A program made the translations under genes and the position numbers. From NCBI GenBank assembly GCA_035625025.1, contig DASPQJ010000048.1, forward strand, positions 1 through 47,937: DNA of 47,937 nt. Reading direction: 5' to 3'. Source of the DNA: Bog-793 sp035625025 (lineage in GTDB: Bacteria > Actinomycetota > Acidimicrobiia > Acidimicrobiales > Bog-793). The notes below the pieces were generated by a model that saw only the letters and a list, made by a program, of their open reading frames with translations, was not told where the DNA came from and ran no database searches. Of the stretch, positions 24,567-32,333 are shown piece after piece (positions within the stretch are counted from its first letter, which is position 1; every line of letters begins with the position of its first letter).

Positions 24567-25193
24567 CTACTTCGAGTACAGCTCGACGATGAGCTGTTCG
24601 CGCACCTGGGTGTCGATCTGTTCGCGCTCCGGCATCGCCCGGACGCGCACGGCGGTGCCGCCTTCTTCGACCTCGAGCCAACCGGGAACGGGACGGTCGA
24701 TGAGGTCGAGGTTCTGTCGCACCGTGATCACCCCCGCCGCCGGCTCGGCGAGCGCGACGACGTCACCGAGGCGCACGCGGAAACTCGCGATCGTGACCCG
24801 ATGGCCGTTCACCCGCACGAGACCGTGGCTGACGAACTGGCGGGCCTGGGACCGGCTCGTGGCCCAACGCGCCCGGAACACGACGTTGTCGAGACGCGTC
24901 TCGAGCATGCGGAGCAGGTTCTCGCCCGTGATGCCGTGCTGCCGGCTCGCCTCATCGTAAAGGCTGCGGAACTGCTTCTCCAACACGCCGTAGATGCGGC
25001 GCGCCTTCTGCTTCTCGCGCAGCTGGGCGAGGTACTCCGAACCCTGGCGCGAGCGGTCGCGCCCGTGCTCTCCCGGCGGGTACGGGCGGCGTTCGATCGG
25101 GCACTGCGGGCTCTCGCACTTCGGCCCCTTCAAGAACAGCTTGACCTTCTCACGGCGGCACAAGCGGCACACCGGACCGAGGTACCGGGCCAT
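24567..25193 (-). CDS. rpsD: 30S ribosomal protein S4 (zinc-binding form)
   Basis: A 208-residue S4, a primary 16S rRNA binder that nucleates 30S assembly. It is the four-cysteine C+ form: Cys9, Cys12, Cys26 and Cys31 in GPVCRLC and GPKCESPQC. The S4 RNA-binding domain is recognised by RLDNVVFRARWATSRSQARQ and FVSHGLVRVNGHRV. GAGGACGACG precedes ATG 25193. In many bacteria S4 represses the alpha operon by binding its leader; whether it acts on the infA leader here is unknown. Confidence 0.98.
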   Translation of the reverse strand: MARYLGPVCRLCRREKVKLFLKGPKCESPQCPIERRPYPPGEHGRDRSRQGSEYLAQLREKQKARRIYGVLEKQFRSLYDEASRQHGITGENLLRMLETRLDNVVFRARWATSRSQARQFVSHGLVRVNGHRVTIASFRVRLGDVVALAEPAAGVITVRQNLDLIDRPVPGWLEVEEGGTAVRVRAMPEREQIDTQVREQLIVELYSK

Positions 25194-25207
25194 CGTCGTC
25201 CTCGTCC

Positions 25208-25609
25208 CTAGACCCGGCGCCGCTTCTTGGGGCGACAGCCGTTGTGCGGGATCGGCGTCACGTCCTTGATGCCCGTGACCTCGATGCCGGTCGCCGCGAG
25301 CGACCGGATCGCCGTCTCCCGGCCCGATCCTGGTCCCCGCACCAGGACGTCGACCCGTCGCACCCCGTGCTCCATCGCCCGGCGCGCGCAGCTCTCGGCG
25401 GCCATCTGGGCCGCGAACGGCGTCGACTTGCGCGAGCCTTTGAAACCGACGTTGCCGGCCGACGCCCAGGCGATGACGTTGCCCTCGTGGTCGGCGATCG
25501 ACACGATCGTGTTGTTGAACGAGCTCTTGATGTGGGCGACGCCGTGGACGACGTTCTTGCGCTCACGCTTGCGGGGCCGGCGACCGCCGGGTTTGACCGG
25601 CTTGGCCAT
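25208..25609 (-). CDS. rpsK: 30S ribosomal protein S11
   Basis: A 133-residue S11 of the 30S platform. Signatures are HGVAHIKSSFNNTIVSIADH, GNVIAWASAGNVGFKGSRKS, TPFAAQMAAE and the C-terminal PIPHNGCRPKKRRRV. The N-terminus carries a basic PGGRRPRKRERKN extension. A 79-bp gap separates it from rpsM, containing only a short GCCCT/AGGGC hairpin close to the start; rpsD follows after 14 bp. Confidence 0.98.
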   Translation of the reverse strand: MAKPVKPGGRRPRKRERKNVVHGVAHIKSSFNNTIVSIADHEGNVIAWASAGNVGFKGSRKSTPFAAQMAAESCARRAMEHGVRRVDVLVRGPGSGRETAIRSLAATGIEVTGIKDVTPIPHNGCRPKKRRRV

Positions 25610-25688
25610 CAGGCCCGCCCTTCCCGGGAGGGCGCGCCACGACGACGGGCGCTACCAACGTCGGTTGAGGCGTGACGAGTCGTGGGCA

Positions 25689-26069
25689 TCAGTGCTTGCG
25701 GACCTTCTTCTTGCCGGCGACGGTCTTCTTCGGGCCTTTGCGTGTCCGGGCGTTCGTGTGGGTGCGCTGGCCCCGCACCGGCAGCCCCCGCCGATGACGG
25801 ACACCCTGGTAGGAGCCGATGTCCATCTTGCGCTTGATGTCCTGGGCGACGTCGCGACGGAGGTCGCCCTCGACTTTCAGGTTGGCGTCGACGTAGGTGC
25901 GGATCCGGGCGACTTCTTCCTCGGTCAGATCGCGCACCCGCGTGTTCAGGTCCAGGTCGGCGGCCGCGCAGATCTGCTGGGAAGTCGTGCGGCCGATTCC
26001 GTAGACGTAGGTGAGCGCGACTTCGAGGCGCTTGTCGCGCGGGATGTCAACGCCGGAGATCCGGGCCAC
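25689..26069 (-). CDS. rpsM: 30S ribosomal protein S13
   Basis: A 126-residue S13 of the 30S head that contacts the P-site tRNA and bridges to the 50S subunit. MARISGVDIPRDKRLEVALT and YVYGIGRTTSQQIC open it. RGLPVRGQRTHTNARTRKGP is the conserved C-terminal motif, and it ends KKKVRKH. The start is GTG 26069, only 4 bp after rpmJ, with a weak ribosome-binding site, so coupling with rpmJ is likely. Confidence 0.98.
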   Translation of the reverse strand: MARISGVDIPRDKRLEVALTYVYGIGRTTSQQICAAADLDLNTRVRDLTEEEVARIRTYVDANLKVEGDLRRDVAQDIKRKMDIGSYQGVRHRRGLPVRGQRTHTNARTRKGPKKTVAGKKKVRKH

Positions 26070-26073
26070 CGTC

Positions 26074-26187
26074 TCAGCCCTGACGCTGCTTGTGGCGCGG
26101 ATTGTCGCAGATCACGACCACGCGGCCGTGCCGGCGGATGACCTTGCACTTCTCGCACATCACTTTGACGCTCGGACGTACCTTCAC
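26074..26187 (-). CDS. rpmJ: 50S ribosomal protein L36 (zinc-binding form)
   Basis: A 37-residue L36 starting with GTG 26187 (VKVRPSVKVMCEKCKVIRRH) and ending NPRHKQRQG. The zinc ligands Cys11, Cys14, Cys27 and His32 are all present, so this is the C+ form. It lies between infA and rpsM, 54 bp from infA and 4 bp from rpsM, as in most actinobacteria. Confidence 0.95.
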   Translation of the reverse strand: MKVRPSVKVMCEKCKVIRRHGRVVVICDNPRHKQRQG

Positions 26188-26241
26188 TGCCCTGTCCCCT
26201 GGGTCGTGGTGTGGCCGGATCTGGCCGAACCCAACTCGTGC

Positions 26242-26466
26242 CTACTTGTACCGATAGGTGATCCGGCCTCGCGACAGGTCGTACGGCGTGATCTCGACCT
26301 GGACTCGATCGCCGGGGAGGATGCGAATGCGGTGCATGCGCATCTTGCCCGAGCTGTGGGCGAGCACCTTGTGACCGTTCTCGAGCTCGACACGGAACAT
26401 CGCGTTCGGCAACGGCTCCACGACCGTGCCCTCGAGCACGATCGCGTCCTCCTTCGGTTTCGGCAG
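26242..26466 (-). CDS. infA: Translation initiation factor IF-1, probable CTG start
   Basis: A 74-residue IF-1 (S1-like OB fold) that occupies the 30S A site during initiation. Conserved segments are EDAIVLEGTVVEPLPNAMFR, VELENGHKVLAHSSGKMRMH and the ending TPYDLSRGRITYRYK. No ATG, GTG or TTG stands at the family N-terminus. The codon matching the usual Met of MPK is CTG at 26464-26466, and a perfect AGGAGG lies 5 nt upstream (26472-26477). The nearest standard in-frame start, GTG 26517, would add 17 unconserved residues and has no proper ribosome-binding site. A promoter and a structured leader of about 185 nt precede the gene. Confidence 0.93.
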   Translation of the reverse strand: MPKPKEDAIVLEGTVVEPLPNAMFRVELENGHKVLAHSSGKMRMHRIRILPGDRVQVEITPYDLSRGRITYRYK

Positions 26467-26650
26467 GTCAACCTCCTCGACAAAACTCCTGGCGGCTACG
26501 GGAGGCAGGCAACCCACATCCCATCGTCGCGTCAACGACCCCCGACGAGCGGTGGCTGGCCCCAACTGTCCACGTGACCTGCAGCCCTGGGGCCACGAGA
26601 TGTGCGTTCTGGCTCGCGACGAACACCCACGAGCCAGCTGACCCGAAGCG
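26467..26650 (-). promoter_or_regulatory. Long structured 5' leader of infA
   Basis: Between the predicted transcription start and infA there are two perfect 8-bp inverted repeats. CTGGCTCG/CGAGCCAG (26609-26616 with 26630-26637) has a 13-nt loop. TGGCCCCA/TGGGGCCA (26557-26564 with 26588-26595) has a 23-nt loop. I see no T-run after either and no reading frame with protein-like content. The length and pairing suggest a cis-acting leader, but I match it to no known riboswitch or ribosomal-protein leader. Confidence 0.5.
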
Positions 26651-26656
26651 GCAATT

Positions 26657-26685
26657 ATTTTAGCACCTCACGGCCGTTCCGGTCA
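26657..26685 (-). promoter_or_regulatory. Candidate promoter of infA-rpmJ-rpsM-rpsK-rpsD-rpoA-rplQ-truA
   Basis: TGACCG (26680-26685) and TAAAAT (26657-26662) are 17 bp apart on the minus strand. The -35 overlaps the map stop codon. The -10 lies in an A/T-rich stretch that stands out in this GC-rich sequence. Confidence 0.65.
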
Positions 26686-27423
26686 CGGGCGCGTCAGCAC
26701 CTCCGGTCCGTCGTCGCCGATCGCGATCGTGGACTCGAAGTGCGCCGAGAGGCTCCCGTCGGCGGTCACGACGCTCCAGCCGTCCTCGAGCTCGACCGTG
26801 TCGGGGCCGCCAACGTTCACCATCGGCTCGACGGCGAAGACGTTTCCCCGCTTCATCTTCGGCCCCGGGGCACCGGGCCAGTAGTTCGGGACCGAGGGCT
26901 CCTCGTGCATCTCCGTCCCGATGGCGTGGCCGACGTACTTGCGGACGACCGAGAACCCCTCCGCCTCGACCACCGTCTGGACCGCGCGACCGATCTCGTG
27001 CAATCGGTTGCCGGGGCGCATCACGTCGATCCCGGCCCACAGAGACCGTTCGGTCACCTCCATGAGGCGCGTGGCGAGCGCGGAGACTTCGCCGACGGGA
27101 GCCGTGAAGGCGGCGTCGCCGTGGTAACCCTCGACGATCGCTCCGCAGTCGACGGACAGGATGTCACCGTCCTTCAGCACGTAACCGCCCGGTATGCCGT
27201 GGACGATCATGCTGTTCGGCGACGTGCAGATGACCGCCGGGAAACCGTGGTAGTTGAGGAAATTCGAGCGTGCCCCGCGCTTTTCGAGCACCGCGCGCGC
27301 GACTTTGTCGAGTTCAAGCGTCGTCATCCCCGGGCGGATGGCGGCTCGCGTCTCCGCGATGATCTCGGCGACGACACGGCCCGCCCGGCGCATCTTCTCG
27401 ATCTCTTGGGGACTGCGGATCAC
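26683..27423 (-). CDS. map: Methionine aminopeptidase, type I
   Basis: A 246-residue type I enzyme that removes the initiator methionine from new proteins. The five metal ligands are visible: Asp92 (SVDCGAIVEGY), Asp103 (HGDAAFT), His166 (VGHAIGTEMHEEPSVPNY), Glu199 (FAVEPMV) and Glu230 (HFESTIAIG). Substrate-side His75 is in IVHGIPGG. GTG 27423 makes a GTGA overlap with the adk stop; a longer version would add only an Arg-rich stretch. It ends the secY-adk-map group, and the infA promoter begins at its stop codon. Confidence 0.97.
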   Translation of the reverse strand: MIRSPQEIEKMRRAGRVVAEIIAETRAAIRPGMTTLELDKVARAVLEKRGARSNFLNYHGFPAVICTSPNSMIVHGIPGGYVLKDGDILSVDCGAIVEGYHGDAAFTAPVGEVSALATRLMEVTERSLWAGIDVMRPGNRLHEIGRAVQTVVEAEGFSVVRKYVGHAIGTEMHEEPSVPNYWPGAPGPKMKRGNVFAVEPMVNVGGPDTVELEDGWSVVTADGSLSAHFESTIAIGDDGPEVLTRP

Positions 27424-28100
27424 CAGCCGATCTCTCCCGCGGCGCCGAGGCGGTCCCCGATGCACGAGATGACGCGCTCCGCCACTTCCTCGATGGTGCC
27501 GGTCGCCGCGACCGAGACAAGCCTTCCGGCGGCTTGGTAACGGGCGATGAGCGGCGCCGTCTGCGCGTCATAGAGGGCGAGACGCCGGGTCACCGCCTCC
27601 TCGGTGTCGTCCTCGCGCTGGACGACCTCGCCGCCGCAGACGTCGCAGGTCCAGTCGACCTTGGGGGGCACGGCGAGCGAGAAGACCCGGCCGCAACCCG
27701 AACAGGTGCGCCGCTGTGCGATCCGCTCGACGACGACGGCGGTCGGGATGTCGAGGCTCACGACGAGGTCGATCGTCACCGGTGCAAGGATCTCGTCGAG
27801 CCGCTCCGCCTGGACGACGGTGCGAGGAAATCCGTCGAAGACGAATCCGCGCGTCGCCGCGTCAGGCTCGCGGAGCCGCTCGGCGATCATCTCGAGCACG
27901 ATGTCGTCGGAGATCAGCTCGCCCGCCTCCATCGTGCGCTGCACCCTCTGGCCCAGCGCGGTCCCGGACTTCACGGCGGCACGCAGCATGTCACCGGTCG
28001 AGATGTGGGGGATCGAGAAATGCTGCGAGATCAGCACGCACTGGGTCCCTTTCCCCGAGCCCTGTTTACCGAGGACGATGAGACGCGCGGACCTTGCCAC
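27420..28100 (-). CDS. adk: Adenylate kinase (zinc-LID form)
   Basis: A 226-residue long-form adenylate kinase catalysing ATP + AMP = 2 ADP. The P-loop is GKQGSGKGTQ (11-20), where GPPGAGKGTQ is more usual. The AMP-binding part has ISTGDMLRAAV and FVFDGFPRTVVQAERLD. The LID holds a four-cysteine zinc site: Cys133, Cys136, Cys152 and Cys155. Most actinobacterial adenylate kinases have a short LID without zinc, so this long form is worth noting as a lineage marker. GTG 28100 follows directly on the secY TAG with no gap. Confidence 0.97.
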   Translation of the reverse strand: MARSARLIVLGKQGSGKGTQCVLISQHFSIPHISTGDMLRAAVKSGTALGQRVQRTMEAGELISDDIVLEMIAERLREPDAATRGFVFDGFPRTVVQAERLDEILAPVTIDLVVSLDIPTAVVVERIAQRRTCSGCGRVFSLAVPPKVDWTCDVCGGEVVQREDDTEEAVTRRLALYDAQTAPLIARYQAAGRLVSVAATGTIEEVAERVISCIGDRLGAAGEIGW

Positions 28101-29384
28101 CTAGGTGAGGTAGCCCTCGTAGTTGCGCATCGTCAGCTGGCTGTTGATCTGTTGGTTCGTCTGGAGCGCGACACCGACGCTGATGAGGAGCGTCGTCCCG
28201 AAGTACGGGATCCCCGCGATGTGCCAAGCGGCGAGGATCGCCGAGGGCGTGAGCGCGACGAACGCCAAGAAGAGTGAGCCCGGCAACGTGATGCGATTCA
28301 GGATCTTGGACAGGTAGCTCTCGGTCGGCGGGCCCGGTCGGATCCCGGGAATGTACCCGCCCTGTTTGCGGATCTGGTCCGCCTGCTGGACCGGGTCGAA
28401 GCTCACCTGCACGTAAAAGAACGTGAAGGCCACGATGAACAGGCCGTAGAGGGCGAGGTAGACGCCGCCGGTCGGGTTCACGAGGTTCGCCGTGATCCAG
28501 GCGCGCACGGCCGCCCACGGCAGCACGGTCGAGACGAGTACCGGGATGTAAAGGAGCGAACTCGCGAAGATGATCGGGATGACACCGGCCTGGTTCACCT
28601 TCAACGGGATGTAGGTGCTCTGGCCTCCGTACATCCGGCGCCCCTGGACCCGGCGTGCGAACGTGACCGGTATCCGGCGCTGGCCGAGCTCGGTGAACAC
28701 GATCGCGACGAGCAGCGCGACACAGACGATGCCGATGATCGAAAGACCCGCCCAGGACTTATCCGCCTTGATGAGGTCGACGTCGAGCGGGATCGTCGCC
28801 ACGACGTTGGCGAAGATGATGATCGACATCCCCTGGCCGATGCCGCGCTGGGTGATGAGCTCGCCGAGCCACATGACGAAAGCCGTGCCGGCCGTGAAGG
28901 TGAGGATGATGAACAGCACCCGCTGCGCCGTGAAGTCGGGAATGAGGTCGGTGTTGGTCCCGGTCAACTGGCCGGAGTGCAACAGGAAGACGATGCCGGA
29001 CGATTGCATCAGCGCGAGCGAGACGGTGAGGTAGCGCGTCGCCTGGGTCAGCTTGCGCTGGCCGACGGCGCCCTGGTCGCGCCACTCGGTGAACTTCGGG
29101 ATCACCGTCGTCAGCAGCTGGATGATGATCGACGACGTGATGTACGGCATGATCCCGAGGCCAAGGACGGCGGCCCGAGCGAGCGCACCGCCCGAGAACA
29201 GGTTCAAGAAGCCGAGAATCCCCGAGCCCTTCGCCAAATTCGAGATCGACTGGATGGCCCTGAAGCTCACCCCCGGAACCGGGATGTTGGCACCGAGCTG
29301 GTAGATCGCGATCACGACCAGCGTGAAAAGGACCTTGTTGCGAAGGTCGGCGACCCTGACGATGTTCCTCAGGCTGGAAAGCAC
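28101..29384 (-). CDS. secY: Preprotein translocase subunit SecY
   Basis: A 427-residue integral membrane protein forming the Sec channel with SecE and SecG. Ten hydrophobic segments are visible. The first is VLFTLVVIAIYQLGANIPVP, and others include GIMPYITSSIIIQLLTTVIP and the pair around VALLVAIVFTELGQRRIPVT. The cytosolic loop VTFARRVQGRRMYGGQSTYI and PLKVNQAGVIPIIFASSLLY are SecY signatures. GTG 29384 is preceded by a strong GGAGGGGAGG site. It is 93 bp downstream of rplO in the spc operon, so its translation is independent of that gene. Confidence 0.98.
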   Translation of the reverse strand: MLSSLRNIVRVADLRNKVLFTLVVIAIYQLGANIPVPGVSFRAIQSISNLAKGSGILGFLNLFSGGALARAAVLGLGIMPYITSSIIIQLLTTVIPKFTEWRDQGAVGQRKLTQATRYLTVSLALMQSSGIVFLLHSGQLTGTNTDLIPDFTAQRVLFIILTFTAGTAFVMWLGELITQRGIGQGMSIIIFANVVATIPLDVDLIKADKSWAGLSIIGIVCVALLVAIVFTELGQRRIPVTFARRVQGRRMYGGQSTYIPLKVNQAGVIPIIFASSLLYIPVLVSTVLPWAAVRAWITANLVNPTGGVYLALYGLFIVAFTFFYVQVSFDPVQQADQIRKQGGYIPGIRPGPPTESYLSKILNRITLPGSLFLAFVALTPSAILAAWHIAGIPYFGTTLLISVGVALQTNQQINSQLTMRNYEGYLT

Positions 29385-29477
29385 GCCACCTCCCCTCCAC
29401 CAGCCGCCCGCCGTCGGCGCCCCACGTGCCTACCCGACCCCATCTTCGACCCCGTCACGGTCCCGACCCCCGGCCGT

Positions 29478-29966
29478 CTAGCGGTTGGCCAGGGCGTTGC
29501 CGCGGGCGGGGACCCGGCGGTCGCCGTTGGGCGCTGGGACAACCGTCACGGACCCACCGGCGCCGCTGATCGCCCGGGCGGCGGCCTTCGAGAACGCGTG
29601 CGCCTCGACGGCGATCGCCCGCGAGATCGATCCGCGTCCGAGCACCTTCACGAGGCCCTTTTCGTGGACGATCCCCGAGGCGCGCAGCGTCTCCGGCGTC
29701 ACCGAGTCGAGGGCGAGCTTCTCGAGGTCGTCGAGGTTGACGACGTTGTACTCGACGCGGAACGGGTTCTGAAAGCCGCGCAGCTTGGGGATCCGCTGGG
29801 TGAGAGGCAACTGGCCCCCTTCGAACCCGGAATTCATCGTGTTCCTCGCGAGCTGGCCTTTCGTGCCCCGTCCCGCGGTCTTCCCACCCTTGCCGCCGGT
29901 TCCCCGACCGACACGACGGCGAGCCCGACGGGCGCCCGGGGCGGGCGCGAGATCGTCGAGTCTCAT
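29478..29966 (-). CDS. rplO: 50S ribosomal protein L15
   Basis: A 162-residue L15, a late-assembling 50S protein. MRLDDLAPAPGARRARRRVG and GRGTGGKGGKTAGRGTKGQ form the glycine- and arginine-rich N-terminus. GFEGGQLPLTQRIPKLRGF is the central signature, and VKVLGRGSISRAIAVEAHAF the C-terminal one. It ends with an unusual PNGDRRVPARGNALANR tail. ATG 29966 forms an ATGA overlap with rpmD. Confidence 0.97.
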   Translation of the reverse strand: MRLDDLAPAPGARRARRRVGRGTGGKGGKTAGRGTKGQLARNTMNSGFEGGQLPLTQRIPKLRGFQNPFRVEYNVVNLDDLEKLALDSVTPETLRASGIVHEKGLVKVLGRGSISRAIAVEAHAFSKAAARAISGAGGSVTVVPAPNGDRRVPARGNALANR

Positions 29967-30223
29967 CGGTCACCGGCCCCTTTCTTCGCCGGCACGTCAC
30001 CGCCACGACGCGGTCGCGCCGCGGACTCCGTGACCGTCACGAGGTGGGACACGCCCGCGAGCATGCCACGGATCTCGGGACGATCGACAAGCACGTTCGA
30101 CTGGCCGATGCCGCGCAAACCGAGAGCGCGCAAGGTCGCCCGGTGCTTCGGCTTCGTGCCGATCGCCGAGCGGACCTGGGTGACGAGGATCTCGGCCGGG
30201 CCGGGCGACGGTCGCGGTGCCAT
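29963..30223 (-). CDS. rpmD: 50S ribosomal protein L30 with C-terminal extension
   Basis: An 86-residue L30. ILVTQVRSAIGTKPKHRATL and RALGLRGIGQSNVLVDRPEI are the family motifs, and RGMLAGVSHLVTV closes the fold at about residue 65. The remaining 20 or so residues (ESAARPRRGGDVPAKKGAGD) are a basic extension, since L30 is normally about 60 residues. ATG 30223 comes one base after the rpsE stop (TGAGATG). The frame continues upstream, but that part is not conserved. Confidence 0.94.
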   Translation of the reverse strand: MAPRPSPGPAEILVTQVRSAIGTKPKHRATLRALGLRGIGQSNVLVDRPEIRGMLAGVSHLVTVTESAARPRRGGDVPAKKGAGDR

Positions 30224-30224
30224 C

Positions 30225-30773
30225 TCAGTCCTCCCCAGCGACGACAGTCGGCGCACGGCGTCGCTCGTTGAAGGCGCGCAACACCCCGGTCGGGGTGACC
30301 TCCTCGGGGACCTTGCCGCGCAGCCGGGCGACCTCGTCCGGTCGCCGGAGCGCCTTCAGTCCGGCGATCGTCGCGTGGGCGACGTTGATCGAGTTCGAGG
30401 TGCCGAGGGACTTGGCGACGACATCGCGTACCCCCGCCATCTCGAAGATCGCGCGCGCCGCGCCGCCGGCTATGACACCGGTGCCGGGAGCCGCGGGCTT
30501 GAGGAGCATCCGGCCCGCGCCAGCCGAGCCGATCACCGGGTGAACGATCGTCGATCCCGCGAGGGCGACGTCGAAGAGGTTCTTCTTCGCGTCCTCGATC
30601 CCCTTTTGCACCGCGAGACCGGCTTCTTTGGCCTTGCCGTAGCCGAGGCCGACACGACCTTGGCCGTCGCCGATCACCATCAGCGCGGTGAACGAGAACC
30701 GTCGACCACCCTGGACGACCTTGGCGACCCGGTTCACCCGGATCGTCCTCTCCTCGTACTGGGACTCCGCCAT
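30225..30773 (-). CDS. rpsE: 30S ribosomal protein S5
   Basis: A 182-residue S5, important for decoding accuracy and the 30S entry side. VNRVAKVVQGGRRFSFTALM, VIGDGQGRVGLGYGKAKEAG, and GVIAGGAARAIFEMAGVRDV with AKSLGTSNSINVAHATI are the signatures. The loop KVVQGGRRF, where spectinomycin-resistance mutations cluster, has the usual sequence. Its ATG follows the rplR stop with no gap. Confidence 0.98.
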   Translation of the reverse strand: MAESQYEERTIRVNRVAKVVQGGRRFSFTALMVIGDGQGRVGLGYGKAKEAGLAVQKGIEDAKKNLFDVALAGSTIVHPVIGSAGAGRMLLKPAAPGTGVIAGGAARAIFEMAGVRDVVAKSLGTSNSINVAHATIAGLKALRRPDEVARLRGKVPEEVTPTGVLRAFNERRRAPTVVAGED

Positions 30774-31136
30774 TCAGAACTCCAATCCCGCCTGCCGAGC
30801 GGCCTCGGCGAGAGCCGCGACACGACCGTGATAGCGGGAACCACCCCGGTCGAAGACGACCTTGGCGATCCCTGCCTGCTGGGCGCGAGCTGCCACGAGC
30901 CGGCCGACCTCGGCGGCCGCAGCGACGTTGCCTGTCGGCTGGGAGCGCAGACCCGCCTCCATCGTCGAAGCAGCAACGATCGTGCGTCCCGCGGCGTCAT
31001 CGATCACCTGGGCGACGATGTGCCGTTTCGAGCGGAAGACCGCGAGACGCGGCCGGTCGGCGGTGCCCACCACCTTGTGGCGCAACCGCGCATGGCGGCG
31101 GCGGCGCAAGACGTGGACGCGCTCTACACCTGCCAT
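30774..31136 (-). CDS. rplR: 50S ribosomal protein L18
   Basis: A 120-residue L18 that helps carry 5S rRNA into the 50S subunit. RRRRHARLRHKVVGTADRPR, LAVFRSKRHIVAQVIDD and the C-terminal AGIAKVVFDRGGSRYHGRVA are standard. It has ATG 31136, two bases after the rplF stop, and abuts rpsE directly. Confidence 0.98.
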   Translation of the reverse strand: MAGVERVHVLRRRRHARLRHKVVGTADRPRLAVFRSKRHIVAQVIDDAAGRTIVAASTMEAGLRSQPTGNVAAAAEVGRLVAARAQQAGIAKVVFDRGGSRYHGRVAALAEAARQAGLEF

Positions 31137-31138
31137 CG

Positions 31139-31684
31139 CTACTTCCCGGCCTTTCCGGCCTTGTGCGGCACTGTCTCGCCCGCGTACCGCACGCCCTTGC
31201 CCTTGTACGGCTCCGGCTTGCGGATCTTGCGGATGTCGGCGGCCACTTGCCCGACCGTTTCCTTGTCGACGCCGCGCACCGTGATGCGAGTCGGCACGGG
31301 AACCTCGAAGCTGATGCCCTCGGGCGCGTCGACAATCACCGGATGGCTGAAGCCGAGCGCCAGCTCGAGCTGGTTCGGCCCTTTCGCCGTCGCCCGATAG
31401 CCGATACCGACGATCTCGAGGTCCTTGGAGAACCCCTCGGTGACGCCGAGCATCATGTTGGCGATCAGCGTGCGGGTGAGCCCGTGGAGCGCGCGGCTCA
31501 TCCGTTCGTCGTTCGGGCGTTCGACGACGAGCGTCGACCCACCTTCCTCGGCGCGCACGGTGATCCGGCCCGGGATCACCCTTTCCAACGCGCCCTTTGG
31601 GCCGCGCACGGCGATGCGGTCGTCGACCATCGTGACCTCGACGCCCGCCGGCACGGCGATCGGCACGGATCCGACCCGCGACAT
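31139..31684 (-). CDS. rplF: 50S ribosomal protein L6
   Basis: A 181-residue L6, near the factor-binding site of the 50S subunit. MSRVGSVPIAVPAGVEVTM opens it. The two-domain repeat is seen, with LIANMMLGVTEGFSKDLEIV and GIGYRATAKG, followed by the C-terminal KIRKPEPYKGKGVRYAGETV. A short GGGG-TGAT-CCCC hairpin stands directly before ATG 31684 and could affect initiation. It lies 33 bp after rpsH. Confidence 0.98.
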   Translation of the reverse strand: MSRVGSVPIAVPAGVEVTMVDDRIAVRGPKGALERVIPGRITVRAEEGGSTLVVERPNDERMSRALHGLTRTLIANMMLGVTEGFSKDLEIVGIGYRATAKGPNQLELALGFSHPVIVDAPEGISFEVPVPTRITVRGVDKETVGQVAADIRKIRKPEPYKGKGVRYAGETVPHKAGKAGK

Positions 31685-31717
31685 CAGGGGATCACCCCGT
31701 CCCGCCCCGGAGCCGGC

Positions 31718-32122
31718 TCACCAGACATAGCAGAGCACCTCGCCGCCGATCTTGCGCTGACGGGCCTCCCGGTCAGTGAGCAGCCCCTGACTCGTCGACA
31801 GCACGGCGACGCCCAGGCCGCCGAGCACCCGCGGAAGATGATCCGCCCGCGCGTAGACGCGCAGCCCCGGCGTCGAGACCCGCTTCAGACCGGCGATCGC
31901 GCGAGCGCGATCGTGCGTGTACTTCATCCGGATCTCGAGAACCGTCCCGGGACGCGAGTCGTCTGCAACGGTCGAGAAACCGGCAATGTAGCCCTCACGC
32001 TCGAGTATCGAGGCGAGCGACATCTTCAGCTTCGAACCAGGCATGCGGACGGTGTCGTGCATCGCAACGTTGGCGTTGCGCACCCGTGTCAGCATGTCGG
32101 CGATGGGATCCGTCATGGTCAT
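31718..32122 (-). CDS. rpsH: 30S ribosomal protein S8
   Basis: A 134-residue S8, a primary binder of the 16S central domain. MTMTDPIADMLTRVRNANVA is the actinobacterial start, and RVYARADHLPRVLGGLGVAV and STSQGLLTDREARQ are the C-terminal signatures, ending GGEVLCYVW. ATG 32122 is chosen over the second ATG two codons in by homology. In E. coli S8 represses the spc operon; no such site could be identified here. Confidence 0.98.
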   Translation of the reverse strand: MTMTDPIADMLTRVRNANVAMHDTVRMPGSKLKMSLASILEREGYIAGFSTVADDSRPGTVLEIRMKYTHDRARAIAGLKRVSTPGLRVYARADHLPRVLGGLGVAVLSTSQGLLTDREARQRKIGGEVLCYVW

Positions 32123-32138
32123 CGGCGATCCCCTCCCG

Positions 32139-32324
32139 TCACCAGCTTGCCTTGGTCACGCCGGGAACTTCTCCGGCGTGTACGAGCTGTCGTAGACAGA
32201 TTCGGCACAATCCGAAGCGTCGGTAGACCGACCGCGGCCGGCCACAACGTCGGCACCGGGTGTAACCCCGCACCTTGAACTTCGGCTTGCGCTGCTGCTT
32301 TTCGACCAGTGCCTTCTTTGCCAT
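32139..32324 (-). CDS. rpsN: 30S ribosomal protein S14, type Z (zinc-binding)
   Basis: A 61-residue short S14 with the zinc ribbon Cys24, Cys27, Cys40 and Cys43 (YTRCRRCGRP and FGLCRICLRQ). KFKVRGYTRC and the ending HAGEVPGVTKASW are typical of the type Z form. The zinc-free paralog is not in this window. It sits between rplE (9 bp) and rpsH (16 bp). Confidence 0.98.
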   Translation of the reverse strand: MAKKALVEKQQRKPKFKVRGYTRCRRCGRPRSVYRRFGLCRICLRQLVHAGEVPGVTKASW

Positions 32325-32333
32325 CTCCGGTTA

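Noticed and set aside
26242..26517. GTG 26517 as the infA start
   Set aside because: It would add 17 residues not found in IF-1 and lacks a properly spaced ribosome-binding site; CTG 26466 fits both homology and AGGAGG spacing.
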